Shown here one piece after another: positions 25,603 to 34,237 of a stretch of 64,000 nt of DNA (its first letter is position 1; each line of letters begins with the position of its first letter). The notes below the pieces were generated by a model. The model was not told the DNA's origin, made no database searches, and worked only from the letters and a program-made list of their open reading frames with translations. The position numbers and the translations under genes are program-made. Location: the NCBI GenBank assembly GCA_963797335.1, contig CAWCOU010000007.1:124001-188000 (forward strand), written 5' to 3'. The stretch is from CAWCOU01 sp963797335. GTDB lineage: Bacteria > Pseudomonadota > Gammaproteobacteria > JAURND01.

Positions 25603-27000
25603 ATGTTAAGCTCAAGTATTGAAAAATCAGAAATGTGTCATGAAAATTTAAAAAAGATTTATTCTAGCGGACTCGAGCGAGACATGATTAATATCAACGA
25701 AAAATGGCTAGATAACTTTAAGTTTTCCTTTTCAATATATTCAAATGAGAAAGAAAATCAGCCATTACTATCTTTTTCTCCTCTTATAATTTGCAAAAAT
25801 GACAAATTATTTTTAGAAGATATTTGTCATAAAATGACGAAAATTTTAGAAAAATTAATAGACAAGTACGTCATGGGGGATCCCGAATTAAATGAATACT
25901 TTAAAGATTACAATATTTTTAAACCATTTTTTAAGAAAGTGGCAGGAAAATGGTTACAAATAACCAGATATGACTTCATTATTGATTGCAATCATAATAT
26001 TAAATTTACTGAATTTAATACATCCTCTCCCGGCTCAGCATTGCTTTTCTCTGAGGGAGACAATGCAATTTTGAAATTTATCAATAATAAAAAAATAAAT
26101 ACAGAAAATTTTTCATTGCAAGAATATTCAAAAAGAAACTTCTTTGAAAATCATATTTTACATCTTATAAAATTTTACAAAGCAGAAAAAGATTCTATAG
26201 CAATTCTCTATGACTCACACAAGCTAAATCTCGACTTGTATGAAATGAAGCGCCGACTGGATAATGCCAAAATCAATGCATGCGTAGGTTCTGTGGAAGA
26301 TTTAAATTACATTAATAATGAAGTATTTTTAAATGGTAACCGCGCTTCATTAATTTACAATAATTTCTTTATTCACGGAAAAAATAAGGATCTTAATCAA
26401 GACAGCCCATGGTTCTCTCATAAAAAAAATTTATTCGATAAAAATCCATATAACGCTTTATTTAAAGGATTGAACAATAACAGTTGCACTCTTATTATAG
26501 GATTTCCATCATTAACTATCTGTGAAGACAAAAGTATTTTTTCTTTACTTAGAGATAAAAAATTTTCATATTTGTTTTCAGATGAAGAAATAAACTTTAT
26601 TGAAAAATACATTCCTGAAACTATATCTTTAGCTGACAACTTTTCAGGTGTTAACGAGGAAAGCAATATAGTTAAAAACAAAAATAAATTGGTTATTAAG
26701 AAAAGAAAATCAGGAATGGGCCTTGGCGTTTACATAGGGAAAGAGCATTCAAATACAGATTGGATTACCATTATAAAAGATAATTTAAACAATGCAATTG
26801 TGCAAGAGTATATAAAAAGTTACTTGTACCCAGCATTAATAGTATCGAAAAATAAAAAAATAATAACTGATGACATGAATGGAATTATAGGAATGTATAG
26901 CTATGATGGAAAATATAGAGGTTGCATGTCTCGAATTTCATCTCATTCTATCGCAAATCTAATAAGAGGTTTTCTTCAGCCAGTGCTTGAGGAAAATTAA
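25603..27000 (+). CDS. ATP-grasp-like ligase, 465 residues
   Basis: Probable ATP-dependent carboxylate-amine ligase. Fold clues: ITRYDFIIDCNHNIKFTEFN followed by TSSPGSAL, as in circularly permuted ATP-grasp/glutathionylspermidine-synthase-like enzymes, then a late glycine loop KKRKSGMGLGVYIG, and AIVQEYIKSYLYPA for nucleotide contacts. No signal peptide. I start at the ATG after GGAGG (25593-25597); a TTG four codons earlier is possible. It leads a very AT-rich four-gene set with an Asp/Glu racemase, an asparagine synthetase and a hot-dog-like protein, separated by small gaps on one strand. This suggests joint synthesis of a small peptide-like metabolite. Confidence 0.65.
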   Translation: MLSSSIEKSEMCHENLKKIYSSGLERDMININEKWLDNFKFSFSIYSNEKENQPLLSFSPLIICKNDKLFLEDICHKMTKILEKLIDKYVMGDPELNEYFKDYNIFKPFFKKVAGKWLQITRYDFIIDCNHNIKFTEFNTSSPGSALLFSEGDNAILKFINNKKINTENFSLQEYSKRNFFENHILHLIKFYKAEKDSIAILYDSHKLNLDLYEMKRRLDNAKINACVGSVEDLNYINNEVFLNGNRASLIYNNFFIHGKNKDLNQDSPWFSHKKNLFDKNPYNALFKGLNNNSCTLIIGFPSLTICEDKSIFSLLRDKKFSYLFSDEEINFIEKYIPETISLADNFSGVNEESNIVKNKNKLVIKKRKSGMGLGVYIGKEHSNTDWITIIKDNLNNAIVQEYIKSYLYPALIVSKNKKIITDDMNGIIGMYSYDGKYRGCMSRISSHSIANLIRGFLQPVLEEN

Positions 27001-27016
27001 CCTAAAGGATACACAA

Positions 27017-27730
27017 ATGAAAAAAATAGGTTTAGTCGGCGGAGTTGGTTATAAAAGCACTCTTTTATATTATGATTTAATAGTTAAAGAAATAAGCCAG
27101 ATTCTAGGACCAAGAGAAACTGGTAATATTATAATATATAGTGTTAATGAAAAAGAGGTTTACCAAGAGGCAGTTTCAAATAATTGGAATCGAGTTGCAG
27201 AAATACTACTCTCGGCCTATCAAAATCTCGAAAAAGCAGAAATAGATTTTGGAATTATTTGTTCGAATACGTGCCATAGAATAATTAGCAAAATAAAACC
27301 CTTGTTTATTAAACCTTTCATACATATTTTAGAACCAATTTGTATTGAAATAGATAAAAAATGTTATGATCGAGTGGCGTTATTTTCCACCAAGTTCACG
27401 CTGGAAGATGAATCTTACTTTGACTATTTAAAACAACATTCAAAGAAAATTAAAGAGGTCCTTATTCCAGAGAAAAAAGAAATCGATATGATTCATAATA
27501 TAATAGAAAATGAATTGCTTTTTGGAACAATAAAGGATGAATCAAAAATTTTATTAATTAATATTTGGAATAGATTACAGGCCCAGGGAGCAAATTGTCT
27601 ATTATTAGGATGCACAGAACTTTCTTTAATAATTTCACAGAAAGATATTAAATTCCCTGTTTTAGATTCAACAAGGTTACATGCCTCCTATATTGCTAGA
27701 TTTTCTATAAATCAGGATATTAATAGGTGA
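27017..27730 (+). CDS. aspartate/glutamate racemase-family protein
   Basis: Cofactor-independent amino acid racemase fold, 237 residues from MKKIGLVGGVGYKSTLLYYD. The two catalytic cysteines are in place: IICSNTCHRI in the first domain and LLLGCTELSLII in the second. It resembles YgeA/aspartate racemase more than cell-wall MurI. A GGAT sits nine bases before the ATG; the frame opens ten codons earlier. It probably provides a D-amino acid, D-Asp or D-Glu, to the adjacent ligase and amidotransferase. The pathway is inferred from context. Confidence 0.85.
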   Translation: MKKIGLVGGVGYKSTLLYYDLIVKEISQILGPRETGNIIIYSVNEKEVYQEAVSNNWNRVAEILLSAYQNLEKAEIDFGIICSNTCHRIISKIKPLFIKPFIHILEPICIEIDKKCYDRVALFSTKFTLEDESYFDYLKQHSKKIKEVLIPEKKEIDMIHNIIENELLFGTIKDESKILLINIWNRLQAQGANCLLLGCTELSLIISQKDIKFPVLDSTRLHASYIARFSINQDINR

Positions 27731-27733
27731 AAA

Positions 27734-29671
27734 ATGTGTGGGATAGTGGCTTACTGGTCAAAAAATACTGAGATTTCAGAAGAAATTTTTCAGAAATCAA
27801 TTAATTCTTTAAATCATAGAGGGCCTGACTTTAAAGGTTATTGGATATCTAGCGATAGAAAGCTAGCATTGGGTCACGCTCGACTTAGTATAATCGACCT
27901 AAAAACAGGAAACCAGCCCCTCTATAGCAAAAGCCGAAATATTATCATTGTTGTGAACGGTGAGTTTTATGAATATGATAAAATTAAAAAACACCTTCAA
28001 GAAAAAGGATATCATTTTCAAACTGAAACAGATAGTGAAATACTGATTTACTTATATGAATTATATGGGGTTGATTGTTTAAAATATCTTCGTGGAGAAT
28101 TTTCGTTTATACTGCTAGACAAAAAAAACAATTATATTTTTGCAGCTAGAGACCGATTTGGGATAAAACCGTTATTTTACACTATTTACAACAATACACT
28201 ATATATTTCTTCCGAAATTAAAACTTTGTTTTCATTTGGAATTCCTTTTGAATGGGATTATCAAAACGTTAATTCATGGGAGAATTTCTTACCATTACCT
28301 GGCAGAAGTTTATATAAAAACATATATTCAATAGAGCCTGGTTTTTTTATTATTGCAAATTATGAAACAATAAAGAGAAAAAAATACTGGGACTTTTATT
28401 ACCCAAAGGAAGGGGAGGTAAGCAGTAATGTTAACAAAATAGAAATTTTCAGGATGTTTCGAAAATTACTGGAAGAAGCTGTATCTATTAGACTTCACGC
28501 AGACGTACCTGTAGGATGCTATTTAAGTGGCGGATTAGATTCATCAGTTATTTTAGCCCTCATGTCAAAACATACTGAATCCCCAGTTGACACATTTACT
28601 ATTTCATTTGATTCCAAATTATTTGATGAATCTAGAATTTCATATGAAACTTCTCGTTTCTTAGGAGCTAGAAACCATCAGCTCAGGGTAACAGACAAAG
28701 ATTTAAGTGAAAATTTTTTTTCAGCTATTCATCATGCTGAAACATTTATCCTAAACAATAATACCGTAGCAAAATTTTTGCTTAGTAGATTCACGCATGA
28801 GTTTGGCTACAAAGCTATTATGTCAGGAGAAGGTGCCGATGAGATCTTAGGCGGATATCCCAATTTTCGTGAGGATATTATAAATTACGGCCTAAATTCA
28901 TTATCTGTTGAAAACCAAAAAAAATTAATATCTGATTTGTATGAAAAAAATCCAGCCTTCTCCAGTATTTTTTCTAAATCTGATTATATAATTGATTCAT
29001 TGAGCATTGAAAATAAACTTGGATTTATTCCAAGTATGTTTATATTTGGCGCTAAATTAAATAAGAAATTAGGAAGTATGCACACAAAATTATTTTCAGA
29101 AGCAATTAAAAATTTTGATCCCCAAATTAATTTTCTTAATCAGCTAGATGAAAAACAAATTTTAGGTCGCGATATTCTAAATAAGTCACTTTATTTATGG
29201 GGAAAGTCAATTTTGCCGGGTTTAATACTTGTAAATTTGGGAGATCGCATGGAAATGGCTCATTCAGTTGAAGGCAGAGTTCCTTTCCTAGACCATAAGG
29301 TAGTCGAATTTTTGGTAAAAATCCCATCTTTTTTGAAAATTAATGACCTGACTGAAAAGTATATACTGCGTGAATCATTTAAAAACTTAATTACTCCCAC
29401 TATTTATAATAGACAAAAACATCCTTTTAAAGCACCTCATCCGACATTAACAATTAATCCATTCAGTCAATTAATGCTTGAAGTTTTCAATAGCGATCTT
29501 TTAAAAAATAATATTATTTATGACCAAACTGTGGTTTTAAAGCAATTCAAAATAGTTCAGGACATGCCTATGAACGAGCGTGAACAATGGGATATTGCTT
29601 TTATGATTATATTAAGCTCATGTGCCTTACAAAATATATTTACGCATCCGGGTCCGTTGACAATTCGCTAG
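27734..29671 (+). CDS. asnB: asparagine synthetase B-like amidotransferase
   Basis: Glutamine-hydrolysing synthetase that adenylates a carboxylate and transfers ammonia. The 645-residue protein starts MCGIVAYW with the Cys nucleophile, followed by LNHRGPD, LGHARLSIIDL and ARDRFGIKPL in the N-terminal glutaminase. The C-terminal synthetase has the PP-loop YLSGGLDSSVI and MSGEGADEILGGYPNF. All catalytic landmarks are present. It starts three bases after the racemase stop. Genes of this family act both in Asn synthesis and in natural-product pathways; here the cluster context favours the second. Codon use is as AT-rich as the whole set. Confidence 0.93.
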   Translation: MCGIVAYWSKNTEISEEIFQKSINSLNHRGPDFKGYWISSDRKLALGHARLSIIDLKTGNQPLYSKSRNIIIVVNGEFYEYDKIKKHLQEKGYHFQTETDSEILIYLYELYGVDCLKYLRGEFSFILLDKKNNYIFAARDRFGIKPLFYTIYNNTLYISSEIKTLFSFGIPFEWDYQNVNSWENFLPLPGRSLYKNIYSIEPGFFIIANYETIKRKKYWDFYYPKEGEVSSNVNKIEIFRMFRKLLEEAVSIRLHADVPVGCYLSGGLDSSVILALMSKHTESPVDTFTISFDSKLFDESRISYETSRFLGARNHQLRVTDKDLSENFFSAIHHAETFILNNNTVAKFLLSRFTHEFGYKAIMSGEGADEILGGYPNFREDIINYGLNSLSVENQKKLISDLYEKNPAFSSIFSKSDYIIDSLSIENKLGFIPSMFIFGAKLNKKLGSMHTKLFSEAIKNFDPQINFLNQLDEKQILGRDILNKSLYLWGKSILPGLILVNLGDRMEMAHSVEGRVPFLDHKVVEFLVKIPSFLKINDLTEKYILRESFKNLITPTIYNRQKHPFKAPHPTLTINPFSQLMLEVFNSDLLKNNIIYDQTVVLKQFKIVQDMPMNEREQWDIAFMIILSSCALQNIFTHPGPLTIR

Positions 29672-29695
29672 ACTACATACGATATTAGGTGACCT

Positions 29696-30133
29696 ATGAA
29701 AATTAATGCGAAAGAATTATCTAAATTTATGTCAACCTATTTACTAGATGGGTTTAAACGTGAGAATTATAAAATTACACTGGTTGACATAAATAAAGAG
29801 AAAAAAACACTAACAGCCCACGTTAATATAGAAAATTGTCATACAGATATGGATGGGAAATTTCACCTTTCAACCCCGATTAACGCTATAATTACTGGCC
29901 AACTGTATATTATATATATTTTTTATATATTAGGCCAATCTAAAAACAAAGAGATATATGCTTTAATAGAAGATTGGAAATATAAAAATCCCATATATAA
30001 ATCTGAAGACATATTTTATACAATAAAAGAAACCAGATGCATAAAAAGGGGATCCAGGTCTTTTTATGAATTTAGGGTAGAGGTCGAAGATGGCTCTTTC
30101 TTGGGCACAATTTTAGTTACTTATGAGAATTGA
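29696..30133 (+). CDS. hypothetical protein, possibly hot-dog fold
   Basis: 145 residues, 24 bases after the asparagine synthetase stop, with GGTGACC before the ATG. The alternation of strands and one helix (KKTLTAHVNIENCHTDMDG, STPINAIITGQLYIIYI, ending FLGTILVTYEN) resembles FabZ/thioesterase-type hot-dog proteins, but I see no catalytic His/Glu pair. It may process an acyl or amino-acyl intermediate of the cluster product. The assignment is weak; the gene itself looks real. Confidence 0.55.
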   Translation: MKINAKELSKFMSTYLLDGFKRENYKITLVDINKEKKTLTAHVNIENCHTDMDGKFHLSTPINAIITGQLYIIYIFYILGQSKNKEIYALIEDWKYKNPIYKSEDIFYTIKETRCIKRGSRSFYEFRVEVEDGSFLGTILVTYEN

Positions 30134-30170
30134 CCTTTACACGCCGTTGCTGAAAAAAGATTTGCAATAG

Positions 30171-30628
30171 GGCATCTTAAATTCGTTGTCGGCGCTTAAA
30201 GGTAAAAAGAGGAGTTACTATTACGACTCTAAAATACCTGGCCTTGCAGTCAGTGTTATGGATTCTGGATATAAGTCATTTGTTGTTTATCGCAAAATCA
30301 ATGGGAGACCGGAACGGACCACGCTGGGGCGCTATCCGAATCTTTCCATTGAGCAGGCTCGTAATAAGGCCTTAGAAATACACGCAGCAATTGTACAAGG
30401 CGCTAATCCTAATGACAAGCGGCGAGCAGAACGGGCAGAGATGACCTTAAATGACTTATTCAGAGAATATATGGAGCGACATGCCAAACCGCATAAAAAG
30501 TCATGGAAAATTGATGAATCTAGATTTAGATTACATTTAGCTAGATTCGGGAAAATAAAATTATCCAAGTTTACAATGGCATCGGTTCAAAAATTACATG
30601 TGAGAATTGGCAAGAAAAATGGCGAATA
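30171..30628 (+). pseudogene. N-terminal fragment of a P4-type tyrosine integrase
   Basis: Encodes the DUF4102-like arm-binding part (YYYDSKIPGLAVSV, RPERTTLGRYPNLSIEQAR) and the start of the core-binding domain, then breaks at KKNGE. The last 209 bases are about 97% identical to 36502-36710 in the intact integrase, while the first part is clearly divergent. The 3' end is fused to a truncated MFS gene on the other strand. No catalytic domain remains. Confidence 0.9.
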
Positions 30629-30778
30629 GGCGGCAGTAAACATTGCCACACCTAACCCCACTAAGGCTTGAGTTGTGCCCAGGGTGTGTGCCATACCAGG
30701 TAGCAATCCAGCTAGCACAAAGGCATCCAAGCCTAGTACGAAAGCGCCCAGGGTCAATGGCCAAAGTTGACGAATCAT
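30629..30778 (-). pseudogene. N-terminal fragment of an MFS transporter
   Basis: Starts MIRQLWPLTLGAFVLGLDAF and continues LLPGMAHTLGTTQALVGLGV to AMFTAAYS, where the integrase fragment cuts in. This is the first helix and loop of a DHA1-type exporter. Its start overlaps the upstream ArsR gene by four bases, so the two were an operon. Confidence 0.8.
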
Positions 30779-31095
30779 GCATCCTCCTTGGCAGCCAACA
30801 CCAAATCCAATAAACCAGGAAATTTTTTATCAAGGAGATCTCTGCGCAGACTAATCCAACAGTTGCGGCCTTCCGGTTTTGTACGAGTCACTCCTGCTTC
30901 GCGCAAAATACGAGTATGGTGTGTCACCGTTGATTTAGGCATACTTGGCCCCAAGTCCAGACTGTTGACGGCTTCATGCTTAGCCAAGATCCTCACCATG
31001 CGCAGCCGAATTGGGTCACTTAGTGCAAATAATACTCGCGAAAGGAGAATGTCTTCGGGTTGGGGATGTTTATAGATACGAACCATAGCATTCAA
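30775..31095 (-). CDS. ArsR-family transcriptional regulator
   Basis: 106-residue winged helix protein: LSDPIRLRMVRILAKHEAV, then SMPKSTVTHHTRILREAGV as recognition helix and GRNCWISLRRDLLDKKFPGL. No metal-binding CxC in the recognition helix, so it may sense an organic ligand or redox. It was coupled to an MFS exporter that is now truncated, so its main target may be lost. A 7-bp palindrome lies in its upstream region. The start could also be the third codon, MVRIYKHP. Confidence 0.88.
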   Translation of the reverse strand: MNAMVRIYKHPQPEDILLSRVLFALSDPIRLRMVRILAKHEAVNSLDLGPSMPKSTVTHHTRILREAGVTRTKPEGRNCWISLRRDLLDKKFPGLLDLVLAAKEDA

Positions 31096-31109
31096 TTGTT
31101 CCGAATTAA

Positions 31110-31130
31110 TCGAACACTTATTATGTTCGA
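31110..31130. promoter_or_regulatory. palindromic operator upstream of the first ArsR gene
   Basis: TCGAACA and TGTTCGA form a perfect 7-bp inverted repeat with a 7-base spacer, 14 bases before the ArsR start. Related half-sites (TTGAACAG, TTCCGAA) lie on both sides. The size and position fit autorepression by ArsR. Confidence 0.6.
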
Positions 31131-31192
31131 AAATTATTGAACAGTCAAGAAAGAACTTTATGCGTGCTAGTTACACTTTTTTCTTCCATTTA

Positions 31193-31220
31193 TTGACATA
31201 TCGCAAAAATACGATATAAT
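31193..31220 (+). promoter_or_regulatory. consensus sigma70 promoter with embedded operator for the SDR-esterase operon
   Basis: TTGACA (31193-31198) and TATAAT (31215-31220) are both perfect consensus boxes, 16 bases apart. The spacer contains the inverted repeat ATATCG...CGATAT (31198-31217). The same 20-bp site, 18/20 identical, recurs before the second ArsR gene at 33910-33929. A repressor bound here would block RNA polymerase directly. Confidence 0.75.
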
Positions 31221-31311
31221 AGAAATATATCAATCCTAAAACATAGCAACAAGTTATAACTTAATTGCAATGCTTAGGTGGCTACCACCTTATTTCACGA
31301 GGAATATACAA

Positions 31312-32133
31312 ATGGGTAAGAATTCAATGAATGGCAAAGTATGTTTAATTACGGGCGCTTCCCAAGGTTTAGGCAGGCATTTTGCGGTTGCTTTGGCCGA
31401 AGCTGGGGCTACTGTTGTAGCCACATCGCTAAAAAGCGAAATGGATAAATTAGAAAACCTAGTCCATGAAATCACCGGCAAAGGCGGGAAAGCAATAGCT
31501 ATTGATATTGATGTCACAGACTATGGAAGTTTCAATGATAAGATTGCTGCTATTACAAAACAAACCGGCCAAATTGATGTATTGGTAAATAATGCAGGCA
31601 TTTCTTATTACACCAAGTTTTTTGATATTAGAGAAAAAGATTGGGATTCTCATCTCAATATTAATTTAAAAGGAGCTTTTTTCCTCGCACAGGCTGTCGC
31701 TAAACAAATGGTAGATAAAAAAATACCGGGTAATATTATTAATCTGATTTCAACGGCAGGTTTTCATGCCAAAAAATATCACTTGCCATTTTGCGTATCT
31801 AAAGCTGGAATGATTCATTTAACTAAATTAATGGCTTATGAATTGCTGGATTATGGTATCCGCGTTAATGGCATTTCACCCGGCTTGTTTCCTACGGAGC
31901 ATGTCACCGATTATATTGATTCAGAATCTGGAAAATTATTCGTAGAGCAAATTCCATTAAAAAGACCAGGCCGGTATCATGAATTAGATGGAGCTCTTTT
32001 ATTATTGGCTTCTGAACAATCTTCTTATATGACCGGTTCAATTATTGAAGTTGACGGCGGTTTTTCTATTGATATATTCCTACGAGAAGATTTTGAGGGT
32101 GATAAAACACATGCGTTTTTTACTCCGAAATAA
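31312..32133 (+). CDS. short-chain dehydrogenase/reductase with Phe at the catalytic Tyr position
   Basis: 273-residue classical SDR. The nucleotide-binding motif GASQGLGRHFAVALAEAG, NNAGISYY and NLISTAGFHA (catalytic Ser) are all present. The YxxxK motif reads FCVSK (codon TTT), so the usual general-acid Tyr is Phe while Lys remains; a Tyr lies four residues earlier in KKYHLPF. The end GSIIEVDGGFS is typical. The start MGKNSMNGKV is preceded by GAGGAA. It is followed 14 bases later by a carboxylesterase gene in the same operon. Loss of Tyr may lower or change activity. Confidence 0.85.
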   Translation: MGKNSMNGKVCLITGASQGLGRHFAVALAEAGATVVATSLKSEMDKLENLVHEITGKGGKAIAIDIDVTDYGSFNDKIAAITKQTGQIDVLVNNAGISYYTKFFDIREKDWDSHLNINLKGAFFLAQAVAKQMVDKKIPGNIINLISTAGFHAKKYHLPFCVSKAGMIHLTKLMAYELLDYGIRVNGISPGLFPTEHVTDYIDSESGKLFVEQIPLKRPGRYHELDGALLLLASEQSSYMTGSIIEVDGGFSIDIFLREDFEGDKTHAFFTPK

Positions 32134-32147
32134 TTGAGGAAGTAGTG

Positions 32148-33812
32148 ATGCGATCTCATGGATTAAAGAAACAATGGTTAGTGTCAATAGCTTTACTTTT
32201 AGGAGTAATGCTAATAGCTAAAGGGGAGAATAAAAATCACCTATCAGATTGGAAGCAAGGCCAATTTGGAGGAGAATCAAGCGTTTCTGCGCCGACGGTA
32301 ATCATTACACAAGGAAAATTAGTTGGCATAAATAAGTCTGGTATGAATCAATTTCTTGGTGTACGTTACGCGCTTTCTCCCGCTGGCGCAATGCGTTGGC
32401 GTCCTCCGCAGCCTGTGCCAGCAGGTAAAAAAGAGATTAGCGCTGTGCAATTTGGAAATAATTGTCCACAAAGCGCCAGCCCATTTGGCTCAGCTTCCTT
32501 ATCTGAAGACTGTTTATTTCTCAATATTTATACCCCCGGTAATTCCAATAAATCTGAAAAACTTAAAGCATTGCCAGTGATGGTATGGATTCATGGAGGA
32601 GGATTAAGATCTGGTGCTGGCTCTTCCTATAATCCAGTCGATTTGGTGAGGCGAGGAAATGTTATCGTAGTTACAATAAATTATCGTTTAGGAGTCTTAG
32701 GCTTTCTGGCGCATGCTGCATTTAACGATGAAAATCATGATGTAGCAAATTATGGTCTCATGGATCAGCAACTTGCTCTCAAATGGATTAAGGATAATAT
32801 TGCCGCTTTTGGGGGAAATCCAAAAAATGTTACGATTTTTGGAGAATCTGGTGGAGCAACAACAGTTTATGCGAATATGGCTTCTCCCCGTGCAAATGGT
32901 CTATTCCAAAAAGCAATCATTCAGAGTGGGTTTCTTAGTGATATTTCACTTAAGACGGCAGAAGAATTAGGCGCTTCTTTTGCTAAACGAGTTAATTGTA
33001 GCAAAGGTTCTTCCAAAGAAATTACTGATTGCTTGCGCAAGCTACCAGTCTCAGCAATCTTACCTAATCAAAATTTGCCAATACATGGGGCTGTGATCAT
33101 TGATGGTAAAATTTTACCACAGCCATTAATGAGTGCTTTTAAAGAAGGGAAGTTTAATCGAGTGCCAATAATTAATGGCACAAATCGTGACGAGGGCAAT
33201 TTGCTAACCGCAGTTCTATTTGATCTTTCCGGTAAGAAAATTAATGCAGATGATTATCAAGCGGCACTTAAAACTGTTGCTACTTGGGAAGCTGAAGTGA
33301 TTCCTGGGTTTGCTTATAAACAATCGGATGCAGAAAATATCGCAAAAGAATATCCACCTAATGATTATCATCATCCTGGATTGGCAGTTTCTGCAGTAAT
33401 TACGGATAGCGCTCTTGCTTGTCCTTCCTATGAAGCCAATTTGTTATTTGCACATTGGACACCAACATGGGTTTATGAATTTAGCGACAAAGATGCACCA
33501 GAAATTGCAGCACCGCCCATTAGTTTCCCTTATGATGCTTCTCATTTTAGTGAAATGCCCTTTCTATTCGATATGAGTAAATTAACACGTCCAGGTTCAA
33601 CTCCACTGACTGAGGCACAACGCGAGCTTTCTAAACAAATGATCCAATATTGGACATCTTTTGCGCATAACGGTAATCCAAACAATTCAACTAACTTAAA
33701 CTGGCCTCAATTTAAAGGGGCAAGTTCAATTTTAAAGCTGGATCAACCAAAATCTAAAATTGAAAATGACTTCTGGACTGTACATAAATGCGATTTCTGG
33801 ACAAAGTTCTAA
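32148..33812 (+). CDS. secreted type-B carboxylesterase
   Basis: Serine hydrolase of the para-nitrobenzyl esterase/cholinesterase family, 554 residues. The N-terminus has a signal-like hydrophobic stretch (QWLVSIALLLGVMLIA). Catalytic features: oxyanion loop VWIHGGGLRSG, nucleophile elbow FGESGGATT, INGTNRDEG for the acid, and a His in ISFPYDASHFSEMPF. It probably acts in the periplasm or outside the cell on esters. I prefer ATG over the GTG one codon earlier. It forms an operon with the SDR under the operator-bearing promoter, so both may respond to the same ligand as the nearby ArsR-MFS pair. Confidence 0.9.
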   Translation: MRSHGLKKQWLVSIALLLGVMLIAKGENKNHLSDWKQGQFGGESSVSAPTVIITQGKLVGINKSGMNQFLGVRYALSPAGAMRWRPPQPVPAGKKEISAVQFGNNCPQSASPFGSASLSEDCLFLNIYTPGNSNKSEKLKALPVMVWIHGGGLRSGAGSSYNPVDLVRRGNVIVVTINYRLGVLGFLAHAAFNDENHDVANYGLMDQQLALKWIKDNIAAFGGNPKNVTIFGESGGATTVYANMASPRANGLFQKAIIQSGFLSDISLKTAEELGASFAKRVNCSKGSSKEITDCLRKLPVSAILPNQNLPIHGAVIIDGKILPQPLMSAFKEGKFNRVPIINGTNRDEGNLLTAVLFDLSGKKINADDYQAALKTVATWEAEVIPGFAYKQSDAENIAKEYPPNDYHHPGLAVSAVITDSALACPSYEANLLFAHWTPTWVYEFSDKDAPEIAAPPISFPYDASHFSEMPFLFDMSKLTRPGSTPLTEAQRELSKQMIQYWTSFAHNGNPNNSTNLNWPQFKGASSILKLDQPKSKIENDFWTVHKCDFWTKF

Positions 33813-33909
33813 TTGATATTTGAGAATGTATTAGTTGGATGATTAATATTTTTAAAGAGGGGGCTGTCAGGATATATGACTCAACATTCTGAACTGGGCA
33901 GCCATTTAT

Positions 33910-33929
33910 ATACCGCAAAAACACGATAT
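33910..33929 (+). promoter_or_regulatory. operator upstream of the second ArsR gene
   Basis: ATACCGCAAAAACACGATAT matches the site inside the SDR promoter at 18 of 20 positions. It ends eight bases before the ArsR ATG, so repression would be autoregulatory. The -35/-10 boxes here are weak. Confidence 0.65.
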
Positions 33930-33937
33930 GAATTTTT

Positions 33938-34237
33938 ATGATAAACCTAATCCCAATCTTAAAAGCTTTATCCAATGAAAAGCGCCTTAAAATTTTGCAA
34001 TGGCTCAAAGAGCCGCGCAAGCATTTTTCATCGCCAGATTGTGATGTAGGAAAAGAGGGAGTTTGTGTCGGGTTAATTGAGCAAAAAATTGGCTTGTCGC
34101 AATCGACGGTTTCACAATATTTGGCGTTGTTGCAGCAAGCAGGATTAATTACAACAGAACGAAAAGGACAGTGGACATTTTGCAAGCGTAATGAGAAAAC
34201 GATTCAAGCTTTAATTGAGGCACTTAAACAGCTATGA
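33938..34237 (+). CDS. ArsR-family transcriptional regulator
   Basis: 99-residue winged-helix regulator: LKALSNEKRLKILQWLKEP, recognition helix IGLSQSTVSQYLALLQQAGL, wing TTERKGQWTFCKRNEK. Two cysteines flank a charged loop (SPDCDVGKEGVCVG) and could act in sensing. It overlaps the MFS gene by ATGA and therefore controls an export operon. The shared operator suggests it also represses the SDR-esterase operon 2.7 kb upstream. Confidence 0.9.
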   Translation: MINLIPILKALSNEKRLKILQWLKEPRKHFSSPDCDVGKEGVCVGLIEQKIGLSQSTVSQYLALLQQAGLITTERKGQWTFCKRNEKTIQALIEALKQL

